DNA of 64,000 nucleotides from Desulfoprunum benzoelyticum (GTDB taxonomy: Bacteria; Desulfobacterota; Desulfobulbia; Desulfobulbales; Desulfocapsaceae). How positions within the stretch are numbered: position 1 is the stretch's first letter; each line of letters opens with the position of its first letter. The translations under genes and the position numbers were made by a program. A model generated the notes under the pieces. That model had not been told where the DNA came from and did no database searches. It worked only from the letters and a program-made list of their open reading frames with translations. The stretch covers positions 434,001 through 498,000 of the forward strand of contig NZ_JACHEO010000001.1 of the NCBI RefSeq assembly GCF_014201505.1. The letters are read 5' to 3'. Positions 27,096 to 37,799 of this stretch are shown here, one piece after another.

Positions 27096-27629
27096 ATGAG
27101 CCAGTCGAGTACACAGAACACAATCCGTCCTCCCCATTCCGGACAGGACCAATCCGCCCGCCACGAACCCGCCGACGGCTTTCCGCCGCCCCCCGGCCAC
27201 TCACCGATCATGGAAGCGGTCGGGTCTGCCCCGGATATGGCAGCACAAACCACACGGCCCATCTATCGCTTCGTTGAGAAAAACTCCGGCGCCGAGTTTC
27301 CCCTGCAGCAGGTCCGCTATGAGGGATTGGAGTTGAAAATCGGCGACGTGATCGAGATTGCTGCACCGAACAGCAAGCCGGCCTGGTACACCGTCGAGGC
27401 GATGGTGGACGGAGAAATTGTCACCGTCCATCTTTTCCGGGCCCGCAGCCAGCTGTGGAAGACCCTCATGGTGTATAATCAACCAGTTATCGAGGCCTCT
27501 CACGCCGGTAACAGGGGTTCGAGTCCCCTTGGGGTCACCAAACAATTCAGCCACTTAGGAGATCATCCTAAGTGGCTTTTTTGTTTTGAAGGACTTCTCA
27601 TCCGTCAGATTTCATCTTTTGGCTATTGA
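27096..27629 (+). CDS. hypothetical protein running through the right att repeat
   Basis: A 177 aa frame. Residues ~1-55 are low-complexity and Pro-rich; residues ~55-130 look like a compact beta-domain (IYRFVEKNSGAEFPLQQVRY, LKIGDVIEI, WYTVEAMVDGEIVTVHLF). From residue ~133 on, the frame is read out of the tRNA-Glu repeat and the terminator behind it (EASHAGNRGSSPLGVTK), so the true C-terminus was probably replaced when the island joined here. I do not recognise the domain. Confidence 0.5.
   Translation: MSQSSTQNTIRPPHSGQDQSARHEPADGFPPPPGHSPIMEAVGSAPDMAAQTTRPIYRFVEKNSGAEFPLQQVRYEGLELKIGDVIEIAAPNSKPAWYTVEAMVDGEIVTVHLFRARSQLWKTLMVYNQPVIEASHAGNRGSSPLGVTKQFSHLGDHPKWLFCFEGLLIRQISSFGY
27494..27540 (+). 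repeat. attR-like direct repeat (tRNA-Glu 3' fragment)
   Basis: An exact 47-base copy of the 3' part of tRNA-Glu including CCA. No 5' half precedes it, so it is not a tRNA gene. It marks the right end of the island. Confidence 0.85.
27550..27582 (+). terminator. rho-independent terminator behind attR
   Basis: GCCACTTAGGA pairs perfectly with TCCTAAGTGGC around GATCA, followed by TTTTTT. Its place just after the tRNA fragment suggests it was the original terminator of tRNA-Glu before integration. Confidence 0.9.
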
Positions 27630-27884
27630 CGCGTGATGTCACTTGTCGTGCGCTGTCGCTCTGCTCAATTCATGCAAACACAGAGAGACGAAAAAGCTCC
27701 TCTGCGCCCTCGTTGTCATGCGAACAAACCAATGCCGCCCGTTCCGCCTCGGTGTACCCATCATGTCGGCGGCGGACGAACCAGCGGCATGAAAGGACGC
27801 CGATCATCGACTGAAAAATCTTGAAACTTGTGCACATCCGGGAAACCACCTGTCCTGCATTATCCCACTCTCTCCGAATATTTC
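27583..27884. other. intergenic region between island and perR
   Basis: About 300 bases in which I find no gene or RNA. Short frames on both strands lack ribosome sites and family features. Confidence 0.45.
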
Positions 27885-27913
27885 TTGACAGTGACAGCAT
27901 CACACTCTATTCT
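27885..27913 (+). promoter_or_regulatory. perR promoter
   Basis: A perfect TTGACA at 27885, a 17-base spacer and TATTCT at 27908. The expected start of transcription near 27920 falls inside the PerR-box-like palindrome at 27918-27932, which fits autorepression. Confidence 0.7.
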
Positions 27914-27917
27914 TGGA

Positions 27918-27932
27918 TAAGAATAATTCTTA
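27918..27932 (+). promoter_or_regulatory. PerR/Fur-box-like palindrome at perR
   Basis: TAAGAATAATTCTTA is a perfect 7-1-7 inverted repeat, the geometry of Fur-family boxes. It covers the likely transcription start of perR and ends 5 bases before its first ATG. Confidence 0.7.
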
Positions 27933-27937
27933 ATAAC

Positions 27938-28399
27938 ATGATGAATATGACCAACGCCGAACTCAACGATCAGGATCTTGATCAGATAAGACGAATATGT
28001 GAAGAGGCTGGAATCAAGCTCACTCACCAGCGCCTTGAAATATTCAAAGAGTTGATGACCGCCAGGGATCATCCATCGGCAGAAGATATTCACAGGCATT
28101 TACAGAAGAGGATGCCGACTGTCGCCATAGACACGGTGTACAGGACACTGGCTACATTCGATGAACTGGGAATAGCCAGGAGACTGCACCTGGCCAACAA
28201 CCGTAATCTCTTTGACACTAACCTTGCCCCCCACCACCACTTTATCTGTGATGCCTGCCGTAAAGTCGAGGATGTATATTGGCCCGATTTTGACAGCACG
28301 GCCTTGCCTGAAGAGATCAGCGCAATCGGCCAGGTGCGATCCAGGCATTTGGAACTGCACGGCCTGTGCACAGCCTGTCTGGAGCAGAGCGGGGAGTAG
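27938..28399 (+). CDS. perR: PerR-type Fur-family peroxide regulator
   Basis: A 153 aa Fur-family repressor. The DNA-binding wing-helix is residues ~20-85 (KLTHQRLEIFKELM, TVAIDTVYRTLATFDELGI). The structural zinc site is C104-C107 and C144-C147. The regulatory site uses H45, D93 and the HHH at 99-101, and Asp112 lies eight residues after the first zinc Cys, where PerR has Asp and Fur has Glu; this favours peroxide sensing over iron sensing. Genes downstream (selenoperoxiredoxin, katG) are the expected targets. A frame extending upstream to 27821 exists but covers the promoter. No clear ribosome site precedes the ATG. Confidence 0.9.
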   Translation: MMNMTNAELNDQDLDQIRRICEEAGIKLTHQRLEIFKELMTARDHPSAEDIHRHLQKRMPTVAIDTVYRTLATFDELGIARRLHLANNRNLFDTNLAPHHHFICDACRKVEDVYWPDFDSTALPEEISAIGQVRSRHLELHGLCTACLEQSGE

Positions 28400-28762
28400 G
28401 CTTTTTTTGCCCGGTAATTAAGAAAGAATCTTAAATAATTGCCGGTTGCAGTATTCGTTACGTGTCGTACGAGCATCGTGGTGTGTCGAGTTGAACAGTC
28501 AGACCGTTCAGGATGACAATCACGGGTTGCAGCAGTTAACCCGGCAGGGAGAGCAAATGCCGGCGGGACTAGACGACAGTGTAGATCTGGCTGGAGCGAC
28601 GGGCGTTGTGACGTCCCGTTCAACTGAAAAATACAGAACAGAGAGGCTAACATGGCAGAACAGGAGGAGGTCGGCTGTGCCCGGCCGACCGGCGGACCAG
28701 TGGGTGAAGAACCAAGCACTGAAAACAGTCAACAACAGAGCGTGCAGAAGGAGGAAAGAAAA
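28400..28762 (+). other. leader region of the peroxiredoxin gene
   Basis: About 360 bases between perR and the peroxiredoxin start. It begins with a PerR-box-like palindrome. An in-frame upstream ATG at 28652 would add 37 polar, non-family residues to the peroxiredoxin; the better ribosome site at 28748 argues against it. I see no other gene. The long leader may be regulatory. Confidence 0.45.
28419..28433 (+). promoter_or_regulatory. PerR/Fur-box-like palindrome upstream of prx-katG
   Basis: TAAGAAAGAATCTTA, inside the longer inverted repeat TTAAGA-AAGAA-TCTTAA, agrees with the perR-box at 12 of 15 positions. It sits 20 bases after the perR stop, where the promoter of the peroxiredoxin gene is expected. 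Confidence 0.65.
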
Positions 28763-29371
28763 ATGATCATGGTTGGGCAGAAGGCGCCGGATTTCGTCGC
28801 GCCCGGATATCAGAACGGGAAATTTGTCAACGTCAGGCTTTCGGATTACCTGGGAAAGTGGGTGCTGCTCTGCTTCTACCCGGGAGACTTCACCTTCGTC
28901 TGAGCTACCGAGATTTCGGCGGTCGCCGAAAAATATCCCGAGTTTCAGAAACTTGGCGCCGAGGTGCTGTCCATGTCGATCGACTCCATGTTCGTGCACA
29001 AGATGTGGGATGATGACGAACTGAAGAAAATGGTAAGCGGCGGCGTTCCCTTCCCGATGCTCTCCGACGCCGGCGGCAGGGTCGGCAAGATCTTCGGGAT
29101 CTTCGATGAAAGTGCCGGCGTCGAAACCCGCGGACGTTTCATCATCGATCCGGACGGTGTCGTCCAGGGCTTCGAGGTCCTGTCCCCGCCGGTAGGCCGC
29201 AATGTCAGCGAGACCCTCCGCCAGCTCCAGGCCTTCCAGCTGGTCCGCGAGACCAAGGGCGCCGAGGCCACCCCGTCAGGCTGGAGACCAGGCAAACAGA
29301 CCCTGAAACCGGGGATCGGCCTGGTCGGCAAAGTCTGGGAGGTATGGAAAACCAATCAGGCTTTTGATTAA
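28763..29371 (+). CDS. selenocysteine-containing peroxiredoxin (UGA at 28901 = Sec47)
   Basis: A thiol peroxidase-fold protein of 202 aa if the in-frame UGA at 28901-28903 is read as selenocysteine. The peroxiredoxin motif PxxxTxxC appears as P40-GDF-T44-FV-U47-ATE, so Sec takes the place of the peroxidatic Cys; the active-site Arg is in [10 protein letters not shown]. The frame is open and family-like on both sides of the UGA, and a SECIS-like hairpin follows. No resolving Cys is present: the C-terminal VCPA site reads EATPSGW, so a 1-Sec mechanism with an outside reductant is likely. AGGAGG precedes the ATG at 28763. It lies between perR and katG. An automatic caller would break it into two fragments. 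Confidence 0.9.
28901..28931 (+). promoter_or_regulatory. Sec UGA and bacterial SECIS-like hairpin
   Basis: After the UGA and 10 bases, TTTCGGC (28914) and GCCGAAA (28925) form a perfect 7-bp stem closed by the loop GGTC. In E. coli fdhF the SelB-binding SECIS has a GGUCU-type loop at a similar distance from the UGA. The stem is entirely within the coding sequence, as bacterial SECIS elements are. Confidence 0.85.
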
Positions 29372-29389
29372 TCTCGGAAAATGACGGTT

Positions 29390-31680
<2,291 letters not shown>

Positions 31681-31788
31681 CAAAAACCTGGTCGTCTGCG
31701 ACGGCGCCTGCAAGGGCAACGACGACATCCGGGCAACAACCGGTTCAGCGGCTGCGCCCTGCAGACCGCTGGACCGGACGGCGCCGGC

Positions 31789-32043
31789 TCAATCCCCGAC
31801 GAGATCCTTAATTTTTTCCCCGTTGAGTCCGGCCATGTACCCCAGGCCGAGCGCCGATCGGCTCTCGTCATCGTCAGCGGCCAGACGCTGGAACTGCTCG
31901 TGCTCCCCGGGGTAGCCGAAGGTCTCCCCATGATAATGCCGCTGCAGACCGCGCAGGTATCCTTTGATGAACAAGGCCTTGTTCCCTTGCAGAGAGAGCG
32001 ATTGCGCCGTCTCCAGATTATGGAGGAATTCTTTTTCGTTCAT
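31789..32043 (-). CDS. small conserved-looking hypothetical protein
   Basis: An 84 aa acidic soluble protein with a regular helical pattern (EFLHNLETAQSLSLQGNKALFIKGYLRGLQRHYHGE) and a Gly-rich second half (SALGLGYMAGLNGEKIKDLVGD). A ribosome site (GGAG in GGAGAAACA) precedes the ATG. It converges on katG from the far side. I do not know the family; it may be an accessory of the neighbouring stress genes only by position. Confidence 0.65.
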   Translation of the reverse strand: MNEKEFLHNLETAQSLSLQGNKALFIKGYLRGLQRHYHGETFGYPGEHEQFQRLAADDDESRSALGLGYMAGLNGEKIKDLVGD

Positions 32044-32224
32044 TGTTTCTCCATTGACTGCTCACTCAAAATTGATAGACGATAGCAGAGACTTCTGCCG
32101 GGCAGGCTCAGTGGTACTTTACATTACAGTGGAAATTCAAACAGATATATGGTTAATACCATCCATGATCACAGATCGGAACAAGCCTCCGAAGTAAGAG
32201 ACACACTATCTGCTGAGGGATGAC

Positions 32225-32425
32225 ATGGTAAATCTGTTCACAAAAACCGCCATCTACCTGTTGATACTGCTTGGGATCGCCTACGGCTATCACTATCTGA
32301 CCGGCAGAAGCATCGTGACCCTGCCGCGTGATATCGTCGCCCGACTGCAGGAAAAAAGCGCCCCCTCCGAATCGACAAACCCCAGATACTACAAAACGCC
32401 GGATGAAAATCTGCTGAAGAACTGA
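32225..32425 (+). CDS. small single-pass membrane protein
   Basis: A 66 aa protein with one hydrophobic segment near the N-terminus (KTAIYLLILLGIAYGYHYL) and a polar C-terminal tail ending TPDENLLKN. GAGGGATGAC before the ATG is a good ribosome site. Function unknown. Confidence 0.65.
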   Translation: MVNLFTKTAIYLLILLGIAYGYHYLTGRSIVTLPRDIVARLQEKSAPSESTNPRYYKTPDENLLKN

Positions 32426-32438
32426 GGTTTCACTGAAA

Positions 32439-32585
32439 TCAGGTCTTCGCGGGATCTCCGGGCAGCACCGGATCTGGGTGACCCTTCCGCGCATACATCA
32501 GCAGGAAGAGCGGCAGGAGGACGAAGATACCGATATGGAGGACGAGCGGCAGAAAGGAGATCAGCAGTTGGCTTTGGGCGTTCAC
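32439..32585 (-). CDS. 48-residue membrane protein, GTG start
   Basis: Minus-strand frame starting GTG at 32585. It encodes NAQSQLLISFLPLVLHIGIF followed by VLLPLFLLMYARKGHPDP and a short tail ending DPAKT: one or two hydrophobic helices with a charged end, a typical small membrane protein. It converges with the preceding small membrane gene (stops 14 bases apart). A weak GAGAG lies upstream. Too short for certainty. Confidence 0.4.
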   Translation of the reverse strand: MNAQSQLLISFLPLVLHIGIFVLLPLFLLMYARKGHPDPVLPGDPAKT

Positions 32586-32634
32586 CCGGGCGACATCGAT
32601 CTCTCAACTCAACGATTTTGAACAAGAAACCAAC

Positions 32635-33174
32635 ATGGCGGCGGCAGTGGCAGTCCACGGCAATCCCATGTCCCATCCCCCGACGCATATGGCCAGACTG
32701 GAACGATTCGACAACCACACTGACGCTGCCAACGACCTGGTTCAGAGGAAGAAGCGTCTGATATCGCGGATACTCCTGATCTTTGCCGTCGCCATTCTGG
32801 CGCTCATCACCGGAACAGGCCTGTACTCTTTCCGGCATCCCATCCACGACGCCGCCGTCCACGTCGCGGCAACGGTCCGGCACGGGGTCAGTACCCATTT
32901 TGCCGACGGGGTCGACAGTCAGGCCATCGTCCCCTTTCTCAAGGATATCTTCTCGGGTCAGTATAGATCCGCGGCATCACCCCAGGAAATCACTGCGGTC
33001 GGGGCGGACACCGCCGCCGCCTTCCTCTATACTGTTGAATTGACCGATGGCGGCCGGATCGAAGGCAAAAACATCAGCGTCGACAGGGAGACCGTCACGA
33101 TCGCCGATGATTCCGGCGTCAAGATCCAGGTTGACCGCAACCGGGTGGTACGGATCACCAAAATGCCGCTGTAG
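32635..33174 (+). CDS. single-pass membrane protein, unknown function
   Basis: A 179 aa protein with one membrane segment (residues ~43-65, ISRILLIFAVAILALITGTGLYSF) and an external C-terminal domain with a short beta-stranded region (ELTDGGRIEGKNISVDRETVTIADDSGVKIQVDRNRVVRI), like an SH3/KOW-type barrel. The start may be ATG at 32635, 32668 or 32689; no strong ribosome site decides it. I do not recognise the family. Confidence 0.6.
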   Translation: MAAAVAVHGNPMSHPPTHMARLERFDNHTDAANDLVQRKKRLISRILLIFAVAILALITGTGLYSFRHPIHDAAVHVAATVRHGVSTHFADGVDSQAIVPFLKDIFSGQYRSAASPQEITAVGADTAAAFLYTVELTDGGRIEGKNISVDRETVTIADDSGVKIQVDRNRVVRITKMPL

Positions 33175-33202
33175 CCCCCTCGCCGTCATCTGCCGCCATT
33201 GC

Positions 33203-33403
33203 CTACACGGCGGAAGTCGCCGCCTCCTTTTTCGCCTTGATCCAACCCAGCCTGATGTAATACTGCTGCCCGCAGTCACGCCAGGATGGACAGCTGTCTT
33301 CGTTCCGTTTAATCGGGTAGATGTCCATTTTTTCAACCCGGCAGACACCGGAAGCGATATCGTCAAGCCGGTAATGTTTGCAGTGCAGACAGTCTTTCTT
33401 CAT
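33203..33403 (-). CDS. small Cys-rich protein
   Basis: A 66 aa protein starting MKKDCLHCKHYRLDD at 33403 (GAGGGACG upstream). Five to six cysteines in CLHC, GVCRVE, SCPSWRDC resemble a small metal- or Fe-S-binding domain (the sort seen in uncharacterised deltaproteobacterial proteins). An upstream ATG at 33427 is in frame but lacks a ribosome site. Function unknown. It is followed 153 bases after its start-side neighbour fabD on the same strand. Confidence 0.65.
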   Translation of the reverse strand: MKKDCLHCKHYRLDDIASGVCRVEKMDIYPIKRNEDSCPSWRDCGQQYYIRLGWIKAKKEAATSAV

Positions 33404-33555
33404 AGCCCATCGTCCCTCTTCATTCAAACCTCAATTCCGTGCCGTCCACCAACCGCGTGGTCAATATGGGGCAACGGCAGACATCGGGATTCCGCCACCA
33501 CACGAAAACAGCCGCACATCGACCTGTCCGGCTCTCAATCGCTGCGGCAACAGGA

Positions 33556-34500
33556 TCACGCCAATTTTTCCAGACAGCCGGCCAGCGCTTCGGGGGTATC
33601 GAACTGCAGGGCAGTGACCTTGACCCCGGACGGGACGATCTTGCGCATCATCCCCTTGAGCACGGTCTTCGGCCCGACCTCGATAAAGGTGTCGATCCCG
33701 TCGGCAATCATCGCGCTGATGATCTCACACCAGCGAACCTTCGCCGCAATCTGTTGCGCCATCAGCGTCCGGATGACCGCCGTATCCGTTTCTTTCCTGG
33801 CCGAGACGTTGAAATAGACGGGGATGCGCGGGGTATTGAAGGCAATGTCTTCGATGAATCCGGTAAAATCGGGCACGGCGTCAGCCACCAGAGGGCTGTG
33901 GTTGGCAACACTGACGTTGAGGGCGACGACCTTCGCGCCTCTGGCCTCGGCCTGCGCCCCGACGGCATCCATCGCCTCCATCGTTCCGGAGATGACGACC
34001 TGCTGCGGGGTATTGTGGTTGGCGGCGGTCACGACCCCGCCGCCGCTGTAGCCCTCGATCAGGGTCTCGATTTCGCCGATGTCGAGGCCGATGACCGCCC
34101 GCATCCCGCCGGGATGTTTCACCCCCTCCCGCTCCATCAGCTCACCGCGCTTGGCTACCATCCGCAGAGTATCTTCCAGGCCTGTCGCCCCGGAGGCGCA
34201 GAGCGCCGAGTATTCGCCAAGGCTGTGGCCGGCGAAACAGCGAACCGGCAGCCGGTCGCCGAGGGCGTTGTGCAGGGCCTTCCAGCAGATGAGATTGGTG
34301 ACGGTGATGGCCGGCTGCAGATAAACGGCCCGCGTCAGTTCCTCCAGCGGCCCTTCCATCATGAGCCGTCGCAACGGGAAATCGCAGACCGCCTCCGCCG
34401 ATGCCAAGATCTCGGCGCAGTCCCTGTCGGTGTCGATGAACTCACGGCCCATGCCGATGAACTGGGAGCCCTGGCCGGGAAAAAGTACTGCTATGTTCAT
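33556..34500 (-). CDS. fabD: malonyl CoA-acyl carrier protein transacylase
   Basis: Loads malonyl groups on ACP for fatty acid synthesis. The 314 aa protein has the FPGQGSQ oxyanion loop, the nucleophile elbow GHSLGEYSAL, the Arg of the substrate pocket (MVAKRGELM) and the catalytic His of NVSVANHSPLV, plus the C-terminal EVGPKTVLKGMMRK. It follows lspA and ileS on the same strand with only three bases to lspA. Other fab genes are not in the window. Confidence 0.96.
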   Translation of the reverse strand: MNIAVLFPGQGSQFIGMGREFIDTDRDCAEILASAEAVCDFPLRRLMMEGPLEELTRAVYLQPAITVTNLICWKALHNALGDRLPVRCFAGHSLGEYSALCASGATGLEDTLRMVAKRGELMEREGVKHPGGMRAVIGLDIGEIETLIEGYSGGGVVTAANHNTPQQVVISGTMEAMDAVGAQAEARGAKVVALNVSVANHSPLVADAVPDFTGFIEDIAFNTPRIPVYFNVSARKETDTAVIRTLMAQQIAAKVRWCEIISAMIADGIDTFIEVGPKTVLKGMMRKIVPSGVKVTALQFDTPEALAGCLEKLA

Positions 34501-34503
34501 GGG

Positions 34504-34980
34504 TTATTCCTTACTGTCTTTTTGTTCTGTGACAAAACTGATGATGAGGAAGAGCACCGCTCCGACACAGATGGCCGAATCGGCGACATTGAAGGCCGGC
34601 CAGTGGCGGCCGGCCAGGTGAAAATCAAGGAAGTCGACGACCGACCCGAGACGCAGGCGGTCGATCAGATTGCCGAGGGCGCCGCCGACGACCAGGCCGA
34701 GGGCGACGGCATAGGCCCGGTGGGCGGCCCGCAGCCGGTAATAGTAGATTGTCAGGCCGATCGTGGCGAGCAGGCCGATGCCGAGGAAGAAATAGTGCCG
34801 CCACGGCGAGTCGACATCGGCGAGGATGCTGAAGGCCGCCCCGGTATTGGTGACATAGACCAGATTGAACAGGCCGGGAATGATCTCCCGCGACTCGTAG
34901 AGCTCGAAGGTGCGGAGGATCCACAGCTTGGTCAGCTGATCGAGGACCACCGCCCCGAACACAACCAGGGTATAGATCAC
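34504..34980 (-). CDS. lspA: lipoprotein signal peptidase (signal peptidase II)
   Basis: Membrane aspartyl protease that removes the lipoprotein signal peptide after diacylglyceryl transfer. The 158 aa protein has four hydrophobic segments and the catalytic Asp pair: [23 protein letters not shown] and [12 protein letters not shown]. The start GTG at 34980 overlaps the ileS stop as GTGA; the longer frame is antisense-like noise. The ileS-lspA order is common in bacteria. Confidence 0.95.
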   Translation of the reverse strand: MIYTLVVFGAVVLDQLTKLWILRTFELYESREIIPGLFNLVYVTNTGAAFSILADVDSPWRHYFFLGIGLLATIGLTIYYYRLRAAHRAYAVALGLVVGGALGNLIDRLRLGSVVDFLDFHLAGRHWPAFNVADSAICVGAVLFLIISFVTEQKDSKE

Positions 34981-37799
34981 GCCTGCCCTTCCCGGCTGGG
35001 GTCCGACGATCCAACCACCGCCGCGCAACGGTCGCATATCTGCGGATGGCCGGGATCGTCGCCGACCGTTGTCGACCTGGTCCAGCAGCGCTCGCATTTC
35101 CTGCCCGGGGCCTGCACGACCTTGATCGCCAGCCCCTCGATCTCTTCACTCAGGAAGGCGCCATCGCCCAGGTCTTCCCGCAGGCTCAGATCCGAGACGA
35201 TCGCGATTTCCCTGATCGTCTGCCATTCCTGGTTGATGAACTCGGCCAGTTCGCCCGTCACCCGCAGTTGGACCTCGGCCTCGAGCGGATGACCGATGAT
35301 CTTGTCCCGGCGGGCGATCTCGAGCGCCTTGGTGATCTCGGCCCGCAGCCGGATCAATCGGGCCCAGCGATTCTCCATCCCCTGGTCCGCCGCCTCGGGG
35401 TTGAGCGCCGGAAATTCGGCGAAGAACACGCTCTCCGTCAGCGGCGACCGCTCGCTCAGACCATGCAGGGCCTCCCAGGCCTCGGCGGCGGTAAAGCTGA
35501 GAATCGGCGACATCAGCCTGAGCATGCCGTGCAGGATCTCGTACAGGACGGTCTGGGCGGCCCGCCGCGGCTGTGAATCAGTGCCGGAGGCATACAGCCG
35601 ATCCTTGATGATGTCGAGGTAGAAGGCGCTCATCGTCATGCCGCAGAAATAGTTCAACGCCTGATAGACGGTGTGGAACTCGAAGCGCTCATAGGCCCTG
35701 ACGATCCGGGCGGCCAGTTCATCGTAGCGGGCCAGGGCCCAGCGATCGAGTTCGGGCAACTGCCGGCGGGGCAGGCGGTCGCGGTCCGGCTGGAAATCGG
35801 TGAGATTACCGAGCATGTAGCGGATCGTGTTGCGGATCTTGCGATAGGCGTCGGCGACCTGGCGCAGGATCTCGTCGGAGACCTTGACGTCGTCGCGGTA
35901 ATCCTCGCTGGCAACCCACAGCCGCAGGATCTCGGCGCCGAATTTCTCGATGACCTCGCCCGGGGCGACGACGTTGCCGACCGATTTCGACATCTTCCGG
36001 CCCTGGCCGTCGACGACGTAGCCGTGGGTCAGGACGCCGTGATACGGGGCCCGGCCGCGGGTGCCGACCGAAGTCAGCAAAGCGCTGTGGAACCAGCCCC
36101 GGTGCTGATCGCTGCCCTCGAGGTAGAGATCGGCCGGCGAGCGCAGTTCCTCCCGTTCCTCGCAGACCGCGGCATGGCTGACCCCGGAATCGAACCAGAC
36201 GTCGAGGATGTCCTCCTCCTTGGTGAACGATTTCGAGCCGCACTTGCCGCAGGTCGTGCCCGGATCGAGGAAATCCTCTATGCCGTGACGGAACCAGGCA
36301 TCGGCGCCTTCGCCGGTGAACAGCTGATCGATCTTTTGCACCAGGGCCTCGCTCTTGACGATCTCGCCGCAGTCGGCGCAGCTGACGATGGTGATCGGCA
36401 CCCCCCAGCTGCGCTGGCGGGAGAGGCACCAGTCGGGCCGACCCTCGATCATCGAATAGATCCGCTGCATCCCCCAGGACGGGGTCCACGTCACCTGTTT
36501 GATGCAGGCGAGGGACTTGGCCCGCAGGTCGTTGATCTCCATCGCGATGAACCACTGCGGCGTGGCCCGGTACATCACCGGCTTCTTGCAGCGCCAGCAG
36601 TGGGGGTAGCTGTGGTTGATCTCGCTCTGGTGAATGAGCAGGCCGAGGTTGTGCAGATCCTGGTTGATGACCTTGTTGACGGCCGGGACCCGCTGCCCGG
36701 CATAGGGGCCGGCCTCGGCGGTGAACACGCCTTCGTTGTCGACCGGCGACAAGATCTCGAGCCCGTAGCGCAGCCCGGTCTGATAGTCGTCGACGCCATG
36801 CCCGGGGGCAGTATGGACACAGCCGGTGCCGGCGTCGATGGTGACATAGTCGGCCAGCACCAGCAGCGAATCGCGGTCGAGGAAGGGGTGACGACAGTGA
36901 CGCTTCTCCAGCCCCCTGGCGGAAAAGGTCCCGGTAATGGAGTATTTTTCAATGCCGACCTCGGCCATGAAGGGCGCGACCCGATCCTGGGCCAGGATCC
37001 AGGTTTCCCCCGCCACCGCCACCGCGGCATAGGTGAAATCGGGGTGAAACGCCACCGCCAGGTTGGCCGGCAGGGTCCAGGGGGTCGTCGTCCAGATGAC
37101 GACCGAAACGTCCGTTTTTGCCAGGGCCGGGCAGATGTCGGAAAAATCCTCAGAGACCGGGAACTTGACGTAGATCGAGGGCGACCGGTGATCGTGGTAT
37201 TCGACCTCGGCCTCGGCCAGAGCGGTCGTGCAGGTGGCGCACCAGTAGACCGGTTTTTTATTCCTGATGACCGCCCCAGAGAGCAGGAAACGATTGAATT
37301 CCCGGGCGATGCTCGCCTCATAGGCATGATCCATCGTCAGATACGGCTTGTCCCAGTCCCCCAGGACCCCCAGGCGCTTGAACTCCGCCTTCTGGGTCTT
37401 GATCCACTTTTCCGCATACTTACGGCAGGCGCCCCGCTTCGACAGCTTCGGAATGGAGTTTTTCTTGTCGCCGAGCTCGAGATCGACGTTGTGCTCGATC
37501 GGCAGGCCGTGGCAGTCCCACCCCGGAATATAGGGGGCATTGAATCCCGCCATCCGCCTGGATTTGAGGATGATATCCTTGAGAATCTTGTTGAATGCGG
37601 TACCAAGATGGATATGGCCGTTGGCATACGGCGGCCCGTCATGGAGGACATAGAGCGGCTTGCCGGACGCCTTCTCCTGGATCTGGCCGTAGAGATCTTC
37701 CTTGTCCCAGCGCTTGAGGAAAAGCGGCTCGCGCTGGGTCAGGTTGGCCTTCATATTGAATGATGTCTGGGGCAGATTGAGTGTCGCCCGGTAGTCCAT
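34977..37799 (-). CDS. ileS: isoleucyl-tRNA synthetase
   Basis: Class I aminoacyl-tRNA synthetase, 940 aa. It has the HIGH-type motif ([20 protein letters not shown]), KMSKS ([10 protein letters not shown]), the CP1 editing insert ([14 protein letters not shown] and [12 protein letters not shown]) and a C-terminal zinc knuckle (CERCWTRS...ICDRC). The start [14 protein letters not shown] at 37799 has AAGGAG 7 bases upstream; 23 extra residues are possible but unlikely. It is the first gene of ileS-lspA-fabD. Confidence 0.97.
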   Translation of the reverse strand: MDYRATLNLPQTSFNMKANLTQREPLFLKRWDKEDLYGQIQEKASGKPLYVLHDGPPYANGHIHLGTAFNKILKDIILKSRRMAGFNAPYIPGWDCHGLPIEHNVDLELGDKKNSIPKLSKRGACRKYAEKWIKTQKAEFKRLGVLGDWDKPYLTMDHAYEASIAREFNRFLLSGAVIRNKKPVYWCATCTTALAEAEVEYHDHRSPSIYVKFPVSEDFSDICPALAKTDVSVVIWTTTPWTLPANLAVAFHPDFTYAAVAVAGETWILAQDRVAPFMAEVGIEKYSITGTFSARGLEKRHCRHPFLDRDSLLVLADYVTIDAGTGCVHTAPGHGVDDYQTGLRYGLEILSPVDNEGVFTAEAGPYAGQRVPAVNKVINQDLHNLGLLIHQSEINHSYPHCWRCKKPVMYRATPQWFIAMEINDLRAKSLACIKQVTWTPSWGMQRIYSMIEGRPDWCLSRQRSWGVPITIVSCADCGEIVKSEALVQKIDQLFTGEGADAWFRHGIEDFLDPGTTCGKCGSKSFTKEEDILDVWFDSGVSHAAVCEEREELRSPADLYLEGSDQHRGWFHSALLTSVGTRGRAPYHGVLTHGYVVDGQGRKMSKSVGNVVAPGEVIEKFGAEILRLWVASEDYRDDVKVSDEILRQVADAYRKIRNTIRYMLGNLTDFQPDRDRLPRRQLPELDRWALARYDELAARIVRAYERFEFHTVYQALNYFCGMTMSAFYLDIIKDRLYASGTDSQPRRAAQTVLYEILHGMLRLMSPILSFTAAEAWEALHGLSERSPLTESVFFAEFPALNPEAADQGMENRWARLIRLRAEITKALEIARRDKIIGHPLEAEVQLRVTGELAEFINQEWQTIREIAIVSDLSLREDLGDGAFLSEEIEGLAIKVVQAPGRKCERCWTRSTTVGDDPGHPQICDRCAAVVGSSDPSREGQA

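Larger units (their letters stand above)
19585..27540. mobile_element. tRNA-Glu genomic island, about 7.9 kb, no integrase seen
   Basis: Bounded by the two 47-base tRNA-Glu repeats. Cargo: a peptide-type ABC importer (substrate-binding protein, two permeases, a fused double ATPase), an IS256 transposase relic, an MFS transporter and a hypothetical gene that runs through the right repeat. The right repeat is followed by its own terminator, likely the original one of the tRNA. I find no integrase, excisionase or replication gene, so this is a relic or an element mobilised by a factor encoded elsewhere. Base composition of the MFS gene looks lower in GC than its flanks. Confidence 0.7.

Noticed and set aside
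27494..27540. Second tRNA-Glu gene
   Set aside because: Only the 3' 47 bases match; the acceptor 5' strand, D arm and 5' half of the anticodon arm are absent, so it is an att fragment.
28901..28903. UGA as the true end of a short peroxiredoxin gene
   Set aside because: The frame continues with perfect family sequence for 156 codons, the UGA sits at the catalytic position and a SECIS-like hairpin follows.
35673..37763. A 696-codon plus-strand open frame
   Set aside because: Antisense to ileS, with no domain of its own.
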